33,746 nt of DNA from Candidatus Loosdrechtia aerotolerans. GTDB taxonomy: Bacteria; Planctomycetota; Brocadiia; Brocadiales; Brocadiaceae. Positions 17,533-25,772 of the stretch are shown piece by piece. Under the pieces are notes generated by a model. The model had not been told where the DNA came from and made no database searches. It saw only the letters and a list, made by a program, of their open reading frames with translations. The position numbers and the translations under genes are program-made. Each line of letters starts with the position of its first letter. Within the stretch, counting starts at the first letter, position 1. The stretch lies in the NCBI GenBank assembly GCA_021646405.1, contig SOER01000037.1:1-33746 (forward strand). The letters run 5' to 3'.

Positions 17533-18022
17533 TGCTATTGTCGCCTGAAAGTTCATAAATCTTATCTCTTAAGTCTGCAGCCCTTTCATAATCTTCTTTT
17601 TCTACGGCTTTATTTAATTCATTGCGCAACTGCATAAGTTCATTTTTCTTAATCAATTCTTTTCCGGCCTTTGAGGGCACCTTTCCCACATGTTGGGTAC
17701 TCCCATGCATTTTTTCGAGCAGGGGAATTAAACCCTTCCTGAAAATGGTGTAGTCCATCGGGCAGCCCAGCCGACCGTGAGAACGAAAATCCAGATAAGA
17801 TATCCCGCATACCGGACAGGCAACCTTTGACATTTCATTGATCTCTGGTGCTACCTGGTTAATGAGGCTGGTTAGTATCTCAGTAGGCGAAGGTATTTTG
17901 GTAAGCTGCGCGTTAATATTCTGTGCACATTCCTCACAAAGATGCCGTTCTTTCTTTACCGATCCGACGATCTCTGTCAAATGCACTGTCGCATGCTTCT
18001 TATTACAAGATTCACACTTCAT
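17522..18022 (-). CDS. mcsA: McsB activator McsA, zinc-finger/UVR protein
   Basis: McsA activates the McsB kinase and helps hand clients to ClpC. Cysteine pairs at 3/6, 29/32 and 69/72 plus Cys87 form the zinc-binding sites. A C-terminal UVR helix pair (about 131-160; L-N-K-A-V-E-K-E-D-Y-E-R-A-A-x-L-R-D) is the expected McsB/ClpC contact. At 166 residues the length is normal. It is the first gene of the mcsA-mcsB-clpC run. No ctsR repressor gene, which often precedes this operon in Firmicutes, is present upstream, where the HPS-RraA fusion sits instead. Confidence 0.93.
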   Translation of the reverse strand: MKCESCNKKHATVHLTEIVGSVKKERHLCEECAQNINAQLTKIPSPTEILTSLINQVAPEINEMSKVACPVCGISYLDFRSHGRLGCPMDYTIFRKGLIPLLEKMHGSTQHVGKVPSKAGKELIKKNELMQLRNELNKAVEKEDYERAADLRDKIYELSGDNSNED

Positions 18023-18067
18023 TCAATTATACCTCATTTGAATCTTTAAGATTGCCATCATAGGTAT

Positions 18068-19354
18068 TCATCTTTTCTCCCATTTTAACACATCTATGAC
18101 TTTTCCTAAAGAACTTTTTTCAGATATTATCTCTTCACGTATCCTATTCTCTCTTTCGAGACAATCCATACCATAATTGACCATAACGTCCGCTTCAGCG
18201 AGAGGTATCACCATTAATCCATCGTCATCACCAATAATCCAGTCTCCCGGATTTATCAGAATCCCTGAAATACGAATCGGTACATTAATCTCCCCAAGTC
18301 CTTTCGGTTCACCAGCCGTAGGCGTCACCATCTTTGTGAAGGCCGGAAAATGCAATTCTCTTATCTCTGCTACATCCCGGAGAGCACCATGAATTACCAC
18401 CCCGCTGACTTTCTTCTGTAATGCACTGTGGGTTGCCAGTTCACCCCAAACAGCAGGACCGGTCCCTCCTGCATCTATGATAATAACGTCTCCTTCTTCT
18501 GCACTATCTATAGCTTCAACCGGCTTTGCCCAGTCACCCGGATATGTCCGAACAGTAACTGCTTTTCCCACCAGCTTGATACCGGAATATATCGGGGATA
18601 ATCCTGTAATACTCTCGGCACGGTGACTTCCGTCCGAAACATTTGCTGCGGAGAGTTTCATAAGCGCATCCCGGATATTTTCATGTATTACCCTTTTAAA
18701 AAATACCGTAGGAATCTTCCGGTTCTCTCTAATCGCATCTTTAATACTTTCCGTTGCGACTCTTGCATTCTTTGATTTCGTAATATACCCACCGACAATG
18801 ACAATCGACGCTCCGGCATTTACCATATCTATTACATTTTCAGAATTTATTCCGCCTGCCACAGCAACAGGGATCTTTACCTGACTGCAGATCTCCTGCA
18901 ATATCCCTACCGGTGTTTTCCCTGACATTTGCTCATCTATAGCAGTATGAATGGAGATATAATCAGCCCCCCATTTTTCTCCGTTCATGACCCGTTCATT
19001 TTCATGAGTATTAATAAAATCAACACAGATCTTTATACCATAATTCTTTCCTGCCTGGATGCACTCTCTTATTGTGGCGTCTGATGCCTCTCCCATCACA
19101 ACGGCAATGTTTGCACCTGCTTTGGCGGCCATCTCAACTTCTGCACGACCGGCATCCATTATCTTCATATCTGCAACTAACGTCACACCAGGAAATAATT
19201 TTCTCAAGTGGCGCACAGCATTCATCCCCTCACTTTTAATAAGCGGGGTGCCAATCTCAAGCCAATCAACGCCTCCCTCAATCGCCTCCCGGGCAACCTT
19301 TACCGCCCTGTGAAGATCAACAAAATCAAGGGCTACCTGTACTATTATCGCCAT
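18068..19354 (-). CDS. HPS/KGPDC-type decarboxylase-family domain fused to RraA-like domain
   Basis: Residues 1-210 are an orotidine-5'-phosphate-decarboxylase-like barrel of the 3-hexulose-6-phosphate synthase type, with the metal motif D-M-K-I-M-D at 62-67 and the phosphate-binding G-G-I and V-G-G-Y-I stretches near 165-195. Residues 220-428 are an RraA/aldolase-like domain with G-A-L-R-D-V-A-E-I-R and a closing G-D-D-D-G-L-M-V-I-P. The first domain could condense formaldehyde with ribulose 5-phosphate, or run in reverse to supply pentose phosphate, as proposed for several archaea. The second is either an aldolase/decarboxylase or of unknown function. The usual partner isomerase (PHI) is not next to it. 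The fusion is known in some archaea and bacteria. Its substrate here is not determined. Confidence 0.88.
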   Translation of the reverse strand: MAIIVQVALDFVDLHRAVKVAREAIEGGVDWLEIGTPLIKSEGMNAVRHLRKLFPGVTLVADMKIMDAGRAEVEMAAKAGANIAVVMGEASDATIRECIQAGKNYGIKICVDFINTHENERVMNGEKWGADYISIHTAIDEQMSGKTPVGILQEICSQVKIPVAVAGGINSENVIDMVNAGASIVIVGGYITKSKNARVATESIKDAIRENRKIPTVFFKRVIHENIRDALMKLSAANVSDGSHRAESITGLSPIYSGIKLVGKAVTVRTYPGDWAKPVEAIDSAEEGDVIIIDAGGTGPAVWGELATHSALQKKVSGVVIHGALRDVAEIRELHFPAFTKMVTPTAGEPKGLGEINVPIRISGILINPGDWIIGDDDGLMVIPLAEADVMVNYGMDCLERENRIREEIISEKSSLGKVIDVLKWEKR

Positions 19355-19464
19355 ACTCTGTTTCCAATCAAAGCTGATAACCTTAAGAGTTTAAAATCAT
19401 TATTTGTGTGTTCCAGCAACAATCCAAGCATTGAGAGACTTACCATTCAATTATAAAAGAACCC

Positions 19465-19830
19465 TCATTCAAAATATACCGCTCCACACCGGTCTGATTC
19501 CCATGTTGTTACCCTACCAACCGATATGCCCGCAGGCAGCCTGTTCTTTAACTCGTTATAAAGTATCCTGGAAAGGTTCTCTGTGGTTGGATTCAAAACC
19601 TTAAAATCCGGAAGATCATTTAAATAGGCATGGTCAAATCTCATTATAATATCCTCCGCAATCTCCTTCACTTCCCGAAAGTCCATGACCATACCTATTG
19701 AATTTAGCTTCTCAGCTTTCAAAACAACCTGAACTTTCCAGTTATGGCCGTGAAGATTCTCACACTGCCCCTTATACCCCCTCAGGTTGTGGGCTGCCGA
19801 AAAATCTGTTTCGATAATCAGTTCAAACAC
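19465..19830 (-). CDS. queD: 6-carboxytetrahydropterin synthase QueD
   Basis: A PTPS-family enzyme converting dihydroneopterin triphosphate to 6-carboxy-tetrahydropterin in the queuosine/7-deazaguanine pathway. Zinc ligands His14, His27 and His29 and the catalytic Cys23 (C-E-N-L-H-G-H) are present, as is the F-D-H-A-Y-L-N-D segment and a C-terminal Glu in T-T-W-E-S. The 121-residue length fits QueD. It lies 110 nt upstream of the HPS-RraA fusion on the same strand. No other queuosine gene is nearby. Confidence 0.93.
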   Translation of the reverse strand: MFELIIETDFSAAHNLRGYKGQCENLHGHNWKVQVVLKAEKLNSIGMVMDFREVKEIAEDIIMRFDHAYLNDLPDFKVLNPTTENLSRILYNELKNRLPAGISVGRVTTWESDRCGAVYFE

Positions 19831-20009
19831 GCATCACCTACCCAAAATACCACTCTTAATATTTATCATACTATCCTCCCTCTGCATACTCAGGGACTAC
19901 AAAAATCTTAACACTCAGGGAAATAAAAGTCAAGTGATTTCTGATGGGTCGTGTCATCTTAAACTCTTATAATAAAAAAAGATAAGATAGGTTAAAGCCA
20001 TCAGCGCTG

Positions 20010-21893
20010 TTATTTTCTTTTAAATTGCTTTTCTAACTCACCGAGGGAAAAACTTAGGGTAGTTGGTCTTCCGTGCGGGCAGTTGTTAACATATTCACGT
20101 ATGATTTTTCTCTTCTCAAGAAGTCCTTCTATCTCTTGAAATCCTAATTTCTGACCGGCCTTGACAGCGCCTTTACATGCCATGATACTGATCAACTTTT
20201 GCAAGATTGTATCCTTTCCCCTGGACAAACCCTCTTCGTTCAATTCTGTTAAAAGATGCTCTATAAATTCCTTCACGGGTACATGTTTCAGCATTTGCGG
20301 AAAGGCACGAATCACTATCGTATTCTGTCCAAATTCCTCTGCCTCAATCCCTACCGATCCCAGATAAGCCCCCAGACCGTTAATACGAAAAAAATCCTCC
20401 GGACTCAACTCAATCAGTTCCGGTATCAGCAAACGTTGGCTCAGCGGCTCTGAGGCTTGTATGTTTCTTTCGATTTCATGATAGAGGATTATTTCATGCA
20501 GGGCATGCTGATCGATAATATTCAAGCCATCCTCTGTTTCTTCTATTATATAGGAATTGTGTATCTGAAAGTATGCCCCCTTATTTTTTATACCCCCGGA
20601 GGGAAATACTCCTCCTCTCATATCGGGTCTTTTACTTGCCGGGATCTCATTATCACTTGCCGGGACCTCATTATCAAATGTAGTTCTCTGTTCATACCGT
20701 ACATTCCCTTTTTCTTCGGAAGGATACGATGGTAAAGAACGGTTCCTCTCCTTCTCTGAAGTCATACGGTCTGCGGAGGGTTCCTCTTCTTTTCTCCGGG
20801 AAAACTGCTCCCATAACGACTTTTTTATAAAATCTATTCCTTCCGTCTTTACCTCATCTTTTTCTGGTTTCGAAACAGAAGATGACAGAGAAATCGATTG
20901 TACCGGTGATTTGTTCAAACCTTCTTTTAATGCAGAAAGGACACACTGATAAACCATACCCGTATTTTGAAAACGTACTTCAGTTTTTGTTGGATGAACA
21001 TTTACATCAACCTCCGATGGCTTCACCTGGAGGAATAAAAAAACAATCGGGTACCTCTTATACATTAATTTTCCACGATACGCTTCGGTAATGGCACGGT
21101 AAATAGCATTGTCCTTTATGTAGCGTCCGTTTAAAAATATAAACTGCATGCGGGCATTGGCCTTATCAAAAAAGGGCGGAGCGATATAACCAGAAAGGGT
21201 AAGCATCTCCTCTCTGATGAAAACAGGAATAAGGTGTTTTCTCATCTCTTCTCCGAAGAACGCCTCAACACGCTCAGCGACATCCTGTACCGGAGGAAGA
21301 TTAAATACCGTCCTCTTATTATGTACAAGGATAAAATGAATTCCCGGATAGGACAAAGAGAATCTCGTCAATACCTCAGAAATGTAAGCTATTTCCGTTG
21401 GTATCGTTTTAAGAAATTTTTTTCGAACCGGGGTGTTAAAGAACAGATCCCGTACTTCAACTTGTGTACCTTCAGGCACACCTCGATCCCTGATCTCTCC
21501 AAGGACACCACCGTCATTTCTTGTCTCTGCTCCGTGCAACGCTCCCCTTGCCCGGGATATAATACACGCGCGGGAAACCGCCCCGATACTTGGCAATGCT
21601 TCTCCCCGAAAACCTAAAGTACGGATTAAAAACAAATCGTCTGCGTCCTGCAATTTGCTGGTAGCGTGGCTTTGAAATGCAATTGCGAGGTCTTCCCTAT
21701 CTATCCCGATGCCGTCATCAACAACCCGTATGAGTTTTCTTCCGCCATCTTCCAGACAGGTATCAATCCTCGATGCCCCGGCATCAATAGCGTTTTCAAT
21801 TAACTCTTTTACCACAGATGCCGGACGATCAATCACCTCACCTGCAGCGATTTTATTGATAACAGATAATGGAAGAATTTTTATTCGCGACAT
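20010..21893 (-). CDS. mutL: DNA mismatch repair protein MutL, endonuclease type
   Basis: MutL couples mismatch recognition to strand incision and excision. The GHKL ATPase shows E-L-I-E-N-A-I-D-A-G (near 31-40), D-D-G-I-G-I and G-F-R-G-E-A-L. The C-terminal domain has D-Q-H-A followed by L-H-E, a lysine-rich A-C-K-G-A-V-K-A-G, and N-C-P-H-G-R-P, the motifs of MutL proteins with their own nicking activity. In the first motif the second conserved Glu is shifted by one residue (His-Glu). The inter-domain linker (about 340-440) is low complexity and contains a 21-bp tandem duplication at 20634-20675 encoding D-N-E-(V/I)-P-A-S twice. Full length at 627 residues. mutS is not in the window. Confidence 0.96.
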   Translation of the reverse strand: MSRIKILPLSVINKIAAGEVIDRPASVVKELIENAIDAGASRIDTCLEDGGRKLIRVVDDGIGIDREDLAIAFQSHATSKLQDADDLFLIRTLGFRGEALPSIGAVSRACIISRARGALHGAETRNDGGVLGEIRDRGVPEGTQVEVRDLFFNTPVRKKFLKTIPTEIAYISEVLTRFSLSYPGIHFILVHNKRTVFNLPPVQDVAERVEAFFGEEMRKHLIPVFIREEMLTLSGYIAPPFFDKANARMQFIFLNGRYIKDNAIYRAITEAYRGKLMYKRYPIVFLFLQVKPSEVDVNVHPTKTEVRFQNTGMVYQCVLSALKEGLNKSPVQSISLSSSVSKPEKDEVKTEGIDFIKKSLWEQFSRRKEEEPSADRMTSEKERNRSLPSYPSEEKGNVRYEQRTTFDNEVPASDNEIPASKRPDMRGGVFPSGGIKNKGAYFQIHNSYIIEETEDGLNIIDQHALHEIILYHEIERNIQASEPLSQRLLIPELIELSPEDFFRINGLGAYLGSVGIEAEEFGQNTIVIRAFPQMLKHVPVKEFIEHLLTELNEEGLSRGKDTILQKLISIMACKGAVKAGQKLGFQEIEGLLEKRKIIREYVNNCPHGRPTTLSFSLGELEKQFKRK

Positions 21894-21959
21894 AGGAGGT
21901 ATTCCTTAAAGCAATGAAAATCCTCTCTTGTTTCTTCAGTAATTCCTTATACTGCTTCA

Positions 21960-22013
21960 ATTATAGTAAATTTTTGCTATAGTATGTAGATATTTTCATA
22001 GTTATGGTATAAT
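21960..22013. promoter_or_regulatory. Candidate divergent promoter region between mutL and the CCG-domain gene
   Basis: A TATAAT -10-like hexamer faces right at 22008-22013, and another faces left (reading TATAAT on the minus strand) at 21960-21965. Neither has a good -35 at the standard distance. A small hairpin GTCCC/GGGAC follows at 22025-22037. Tentative. Confidence 0.25.
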
Positions 22014-22122
22014 TTATTCTCTATGTCCCTATGGGACTATTTCTTTATCTCATTAAAATACAGGCAATAAATTGCTTATCCATTAGCGTGTACCCTGTCG
22101 GGGTTAAATGATTTGAAAACGT

Positions 22123-23430
22123 ATGCCAAAGAAAACATGGGAAACCGAAATTAACACGTGTGCCAAATGCGGGAAATGCCGTTCCGTCTGTCCTGTATTT
22201 CTTGAGACGGGTAACGAATCTATGGTCGCACGAGGTCGCATTAGCCTTGCAGAGGCACTCCGCGACGGTGAAATTTTTCATACCGAGCGGCTGAGAGATT
22301 ACCTGCTCTCCTGTAAAAAATGCCTTCGGTGCTCCAGTATCTGCCCCGCCGGTGTTGATTACGATCTCATTATCCAGACCATGCTTGATGATCTCGCGGA
22401 GCGTATCGGAATATGGCTCATACCCCGCATCCTGTTTAGGCTATTCCTCCCGCGAAGATGGCTCTTTGATCTTCTGTTAAAAGCAGCAAGTGCTTTCCAA
22501 CGCCTTGTCCCTTTAAAACGCCATGGGACTATGAGGCACTTGCCGTTCATGTTTCTGAAGAGGAAATGGATCCCGGCACTGGCAAAAAAGTCTGTACTGA
22601 ACAAATACAAACACAGGGAGGTAATCCTCCCTAATCCCTCTTCAAGAAAGAAGAAGATACAAAATTACCCGTCAGCACAGTCCTCCTCCTTTTTCAAGGA
22701 AGAAAGGGGGGATTATCATATGAGGGTGGGTTTTTATATCGGCTGTCTTATTAACTACGTATACACTGATATTGCTGATGCGGTAGTTGAGGTATTACAG
22801 AATCTGGGGGTAGAAGTAGTTATACCTTCACAACAGGTATGTTGCGGAATTCCGGCAAGCTCATTAGGCGATAGAACAACAGCACGAAAGCTGGCAGAAG
22901 TAAACAAAAAGGCATTTGAAGAGGCACATGTCGATTTTATCGTCACTGCCTGTGCTACCTGTGGAAGGACATTAAAAAGAGATTATCCCCGCATTTTAGG
23001 TGATGACTGCACCATGACATTTACCGGTAAGCTCTACGATATAAGCGAGTTTATTGAAAAATATTTCACCTATGAAACAAAACCACTCAATACAAAAATC
23101 ACCTATCATGATCCGTGTCATCTCTCCTGGGGACAGGGCATCACAGGACAACCGAGGGATATCCTCAGACGCACCGGAATATTTCAAGAAATGGAAGACC
23201 CGGAACGATGCTGCGGCGGAGGCGGAGTATTTAACATCCTGCATTACGATCTGTCAATGAAAATTGGTGAACATAAGGCCAGATCTATTGAGAAAAGCGG
23301 CACAGAAGCAGTAGCAACCGGATGCCCCGGATGCCAGTTACAAATTGAGGACCTCCTTGCCTCAAGAGGATCCGGGATCAGATGTATCCACACCATACAG
23401 GTTTTAAGAGATGCAATGCGAACGATTTGA
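22123..23430 (+). CDS. Iron-sulfur CCG-domain oxidoreductase subunit (GlcF/GlpC-like)
   Basis: An electron-transfer subunit resembling GlcF of glycolate oxidase and the HdrD/GlpC group. Two 4Fe-4S ferredoxin sites are visible: Cys13/16/19/23 and Cys64/67/70/74. The C-terminal half has two CCG domains (Q-V-C-C-G-I-P near 242-248; E-R-C-C-G-G-G-G), with G-C-L and D-P-C-H cysteines, that usually bind a non-cubane cluster or quinone. Residues 163-199 form a basic, low-complexity linker encoded by a repeat-like insert (see 22615-22711). No ribosome site precedes the ATG. The flavoprotein partner (GlcD-like) is not adjacent, so the substrate is unknown. It is the only plus-strand gene between 7486 and 25647. 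Confidence 0.88.
   Translation: MPKKTWETEINTCAKCGKCRSVCPVFLETGNESMVARGRISLAEALRDGEIFHTERLRDYLLSCKKCLRCSSICPAGVDYDLIIQTMLDDLAERIGIWLIPRILFRLFLPRRWLFDLLLKAASAFQRLVPLKRHGTMRHLPFMFLKRKWIPALAKKSVLNKYKHREVILPNPSSRKKKIQNYPSAQSSSFFKEERGDYHMRVGFYIGCLINYVYTDIADAVVEVLQNLGVEVVIPSQQVCCGIPASSLGDRTTARKLAEVNKKAFEEAHVDFIVTACATCGRTLKRDYPRILGDDCTMTFTGKLYDISEFIEKYFTYETKPLNTKITYHDPCHLSWGQGITGQPRDILRRTGIFQEMEDPERCCGGGGVFNILHYDLSMKIGEHKARSIEKSGTEAVATGCPGCQLQIEDLLASRGSGIRCIHTIQVLRDAMRTI
22615..22711. repeat. Interspersed-repeat-like insert within the CCG-domain gene
   Basis: A palindrome with seven-base arms AGGGAGG (22615-22621) and CCTCCCT (22626-22632) opens the stretch. It ends in a pyrimidine run and a matching purine run (CCTCCTCCTTTTTC, then GAAAGGGGGGATTA). 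This resembles short C-rich/G-rich interspersed repeats seen between genes in many bacteria, but here it is read in frame as a linker between the ferredoxin and CCG domains. The boundaries are approximate. Confidence 0.45.
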
Positions 23431-23506
23431 TTTTTATTCCTGCCCGAACCGAAAAAACCCGGTCCATATCTATTGGTTTCAGCATCTTTGCAGACAAAGT
23501 CTTTCG

Positions 23507-24523
23507 TTACAACAACCTCTCAGCAATCTGAATGGCATTGAGGGCCGCGCCCTTTCGGATGTTATCGCTTACAATCCATAAATTAATTCCATACTCAATG
23601 GACTCATCCTCACGGATACGCCCCACAAAGACATCATCTCTACCTGCTGCATATACAGGCAGGGGGTAGAGTTGATTAACAGGATCATCCATCAGAGCAA
23701 CACCAGGTGCCCTTGAAAGCAGATTTCTTACCTCCTGCACATCAACCTTCTTTTCCGTCTCTATGTTAACAGATTCGCTGTGACCACGGATGACAGGCAC
23801 ACGTACGGTAGTCGCCGTCACCCCGATACGGGGATCCCCCATAATCTTTTTCGTTTCACTTACCATCTTCATCTCTTCGCTCGTATATCCATTCGGAAGA
23901 AATGCTTTGCTCTGCGGGATCTGGGGTAAGACGTTAAAGGCAATCTGATAGGGAAATAGAGTTCTTTGAAAATCACTTTTACCGGCAAGGATACTCGCTG
24001 TCTCCTTCTGAAGTTCGTCAATTGCCTTTAATCCGGCACCGGAAACCGCCTGGTATGTTGAGACAATAACCCTTTTTATCCTCGCAATATCATGAATTGG
24101 TTTTAACACAACTACCATCTGAATCGTAGAGCAATTGGGATTTGCAATTACGCCTCGATGCCTGACAATCTCCTGCGGATTTACTTCCGGTACCACCAGA
24201 GGCACATCATCATCCATTCTGAAGGCGCTGGAATTATCAACACAAACGGCACCGCTTTCGATGGCATATGGTACATACTCCTTGCTAATACTTGCCCCGG
24301 CACTAAAAAGAGCGATCTTTATTCCATGAAATGAGTGTTTTGTTAATTCCTGTACGGTATACTCTTCTCCGCGAAACGGCACTTTCCTTCCTGCAGACCG
24401 TTTTGATGCCAGAAGTCTTAATTCCTTTATCGGAAAATCTCTCTCCTCCAGTATCCGCAGAAACTCCTCACCCACAACCCCTGTTGCACCCACCACTGCT
24501 ACATTTACAGCCATCTTCTTCAT
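23507..24523 (-). CDS. asd: Aspartate-semialdehyde dehydrogenase
   Basis: It reduces aspartyl phosphate to aspartate semialdehyde, the branch point for lysine/diaminopimelate, threonine and methionine. The NADP-binding G-A-T-G-V-V-G lies at 12-18, and the active-site Cys131 in N-P-N-C-S-T. The family T-Y-Q-A-V-S-G-A-G stretch and R-V-P-V-I-R-G-H with the catalytic-region His are also present. The start at 24523 follows AAGGAG closely; the in-frame ATG three codons later is an alternative. The 338-residue length is typical. It converges on the CCG-domain gene, 76 nt apart. It appears complete. Confidence 0.97.
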   Translation of the reverse strand: MKKMAVNVAVVGATGVVGEEFLRILEERDFPIKELRLLASKRSAGRKVPFRGEEYTVQELTKHSFHGIKIALFSAGASISKEYVPYAIESGAVCVDNSSAFRMDDDVPLVVPEVNPQEIVRHRGVIANPNCSTIQMVVVLKPIHDIARIKRVIVSTYQAVSGAGLKAIDELQKETASILAGKSDFQRTLFPYQIAFNVLPQIPQSKAFLPNGYTSEEMKMVSETKKIMGDPRIGVTATTVRVPVIRGHSESVNIETEKKVDVQEVRNLLSRAPGVALMDDPVNQLYPLPVYAAGRDDVFVGRIREDESIEYGINLWIVSDNIRKGAALNAIQIAERLL

Positions 24524-24582
24524 AAACTCCTTTCATGAACGAAACCTTTTGCCACAGGGTACATGGAAAAAGGCTCGAATAC

Positions 24583-25557
24583 TTATTTATTCCGTATTAA
24601 AATAGTATCCTGAATCGCTTCTCTCTTCCTGATAGAATCTATTTCCGACAGGAATCGTTGCGCATCCTCATAATAGCCCGCAGTTGGTTTTAAGCCGGGC
24701 ATAAATTGAATCCAGTACTGGTTCTCAAGCCGCATAAACAATTCTCTGATATATTTACTGAATATTGAAGCCAGGGCCACTGTCATACACGCGTTTTCAC
24801 CTTTTTTTACAAAAGATATCTGCATCTCTTTTTCTACCTCTGAGATCCTATACACCGAAACCTCAGCACCTTCTTTTAAGACACTTATATCTGCTCCGGG
24901 TAACCGGTCCTTCAGGAGATAAAAATAACTATTCCTGCCACCATGCTTATCAACAACCAACCGTATATCACCATCATAACTATTCCATATACCGGTAATC
25001 AGTGATATACAGTTGTCAAACAGTACCGTAGACTTATTTCCTGATAATTCTACCTGTTCATTCCATTCTTTAACGGTTACGACACGGCAGCCTATAGAAG
25101 GAATCTGTACACCCTGCTCATATAAAACGTATTTTAACAGATTTGCATAAGGTAAAACAGAAGAAACACTTGCTGTTAATGGTAATTGATAATCCTTTTC
25201 AGTATACCAGGGATAACAGTCCAGTATTTTGGTATGATAGCATGAAAGGACATCAAGCAGTTGGCAAAAGGATGCAATTTTTACATCCCTCGACAGCAAA
25301 ACAGAAAAGACAACCTCCTCGAGTGGTTTTAACCCGGTACGTGCACTATATAACTTTTTACTATCTGCTATAGCCAACCGATGCTTTTTACCTTTGAGTG
25401 TATCAGAGACGGCATCTTTCAGGAGTCTCCACAGCGAGCAATCGGCCTTTTCGTCCGGTATATCAAAGGCAACTGCAGAAATTACCAGCGGTCCAAGTAC
25501 AGGACCATATCCAGCTTCATCTATACCTGCCAGGATAGCCATAGTACCGGCATTCAA
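24583..25557 (-). CDS. Extended RNase HII-like nuclease-fold protein
   Basis: The N-terminus matches type 2 RNase H: G-I-D-E-A-G-Y-G-P-V-L-G-P-L at 11-24 with Asp13 and Glu14. It is followed by D-S-K-K-L at 65-69 (the family usually has D-S-K-x-L), V-V-D-K-H-G-G-R at 201-208 (Asp203) and A-S-I-F-S-K-Y-I-R-E at 263-272. At 324 residues it is much longer than usual RNase HII (about 200), with an inserted region at about 85-195. The acidic residues suggest a metal nuclease, but RNA/DNA-hybrid cleavage is not shown. The TTG start at 25557 has AGGA six bases upstream. An ATG at 25542 is the alternative start. Confidence 0.75.
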   Translation of the reverse strand: MNAGTMAILAGIDEAGYGPVLGPLVISAVAFDIPDEKADCSLWRLLKDAVSDTLKGKKHRLAIADSKKLYSARTGLKPLEEVVFSVLLSRDVKIASFCQLLDVLSCYHTKILDCYPWYTEKDYQLPLTASVSSVLPYANLLKYVLYEQGVQIPSIGCRVVTVKEWNEQVELSGNKSTVLFDNCISLITGIWNSYDGDIRLVVDKHGGRNSYFYLLKDRLPGADISVLKEGAEVSVYRISEVEKEMQISFVKKGENACMTVALASIFSKYIRELFMRLENQYWIQFMPGLKPTAGYYEDAQRFLSEIDSIRKREAIQDTILIRNK

Positions 25558-25647
25558 GAGGTTTCCTGTTAAGTTCGCAAATTTCTTGTAAAGGTAAAAT
25601 TCCTTGTATTATATCGCTTTGTGAATGAAAGTCAAAATTCATTTTCC

Positions 25648-25676
25648 TTGACAATATTTTCAGTAAAAAATATAAT
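25648..25676 (+). promoter_or_regulatory. Perfect-consensus sigma70-type promoter of the his operon
   Basis: TTGACA at 25648-25653 and TATAAT at 25671-25676 are separated by exactly 17 bp. Transcription would start near 25683, leaving about 90 nt of leader before hisD. Confidence 0.88.
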
Positions 25677-25731
25677 TTTTGAATCATTGCCAGACTAATG
25701 AAATATATAATTTATCACCAGAGAAAGAGAT

Positions 25732-25757
25732 ACGAGGTTTACAGCCTCGTTATTTTT
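25732..25757 (+). terminator. Terminator-like hairpin in the hisD leader, possible attenuator
   Basis: The six-base arms ACGAGG (25732-25737) and CCTCGT (25745-25750) enclose a seven-base loop and are followed by TATTTTTT. It lies between the promoter and hisD and ends 15 nt before the hisD ATG, so it would cut transcription before the operon. A 20-codon open frame starting at ATG 25698 runs through it and stops at 25758-25760, but it has only one His codon and no clear ribosome site. Attenuation or a roughly 75-nt small RNA are both possible. Confidence 0.6.
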
Positions 25758-25772
25758 TAAGAATTACAAACA

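Noticed and set aside
25698-25760. Leader peptide for classic His attenuation
   Set aside because: The frame has a single His codon and no clear ribosome site; the hairpin is kept but the His-codon mechanism is not supported.
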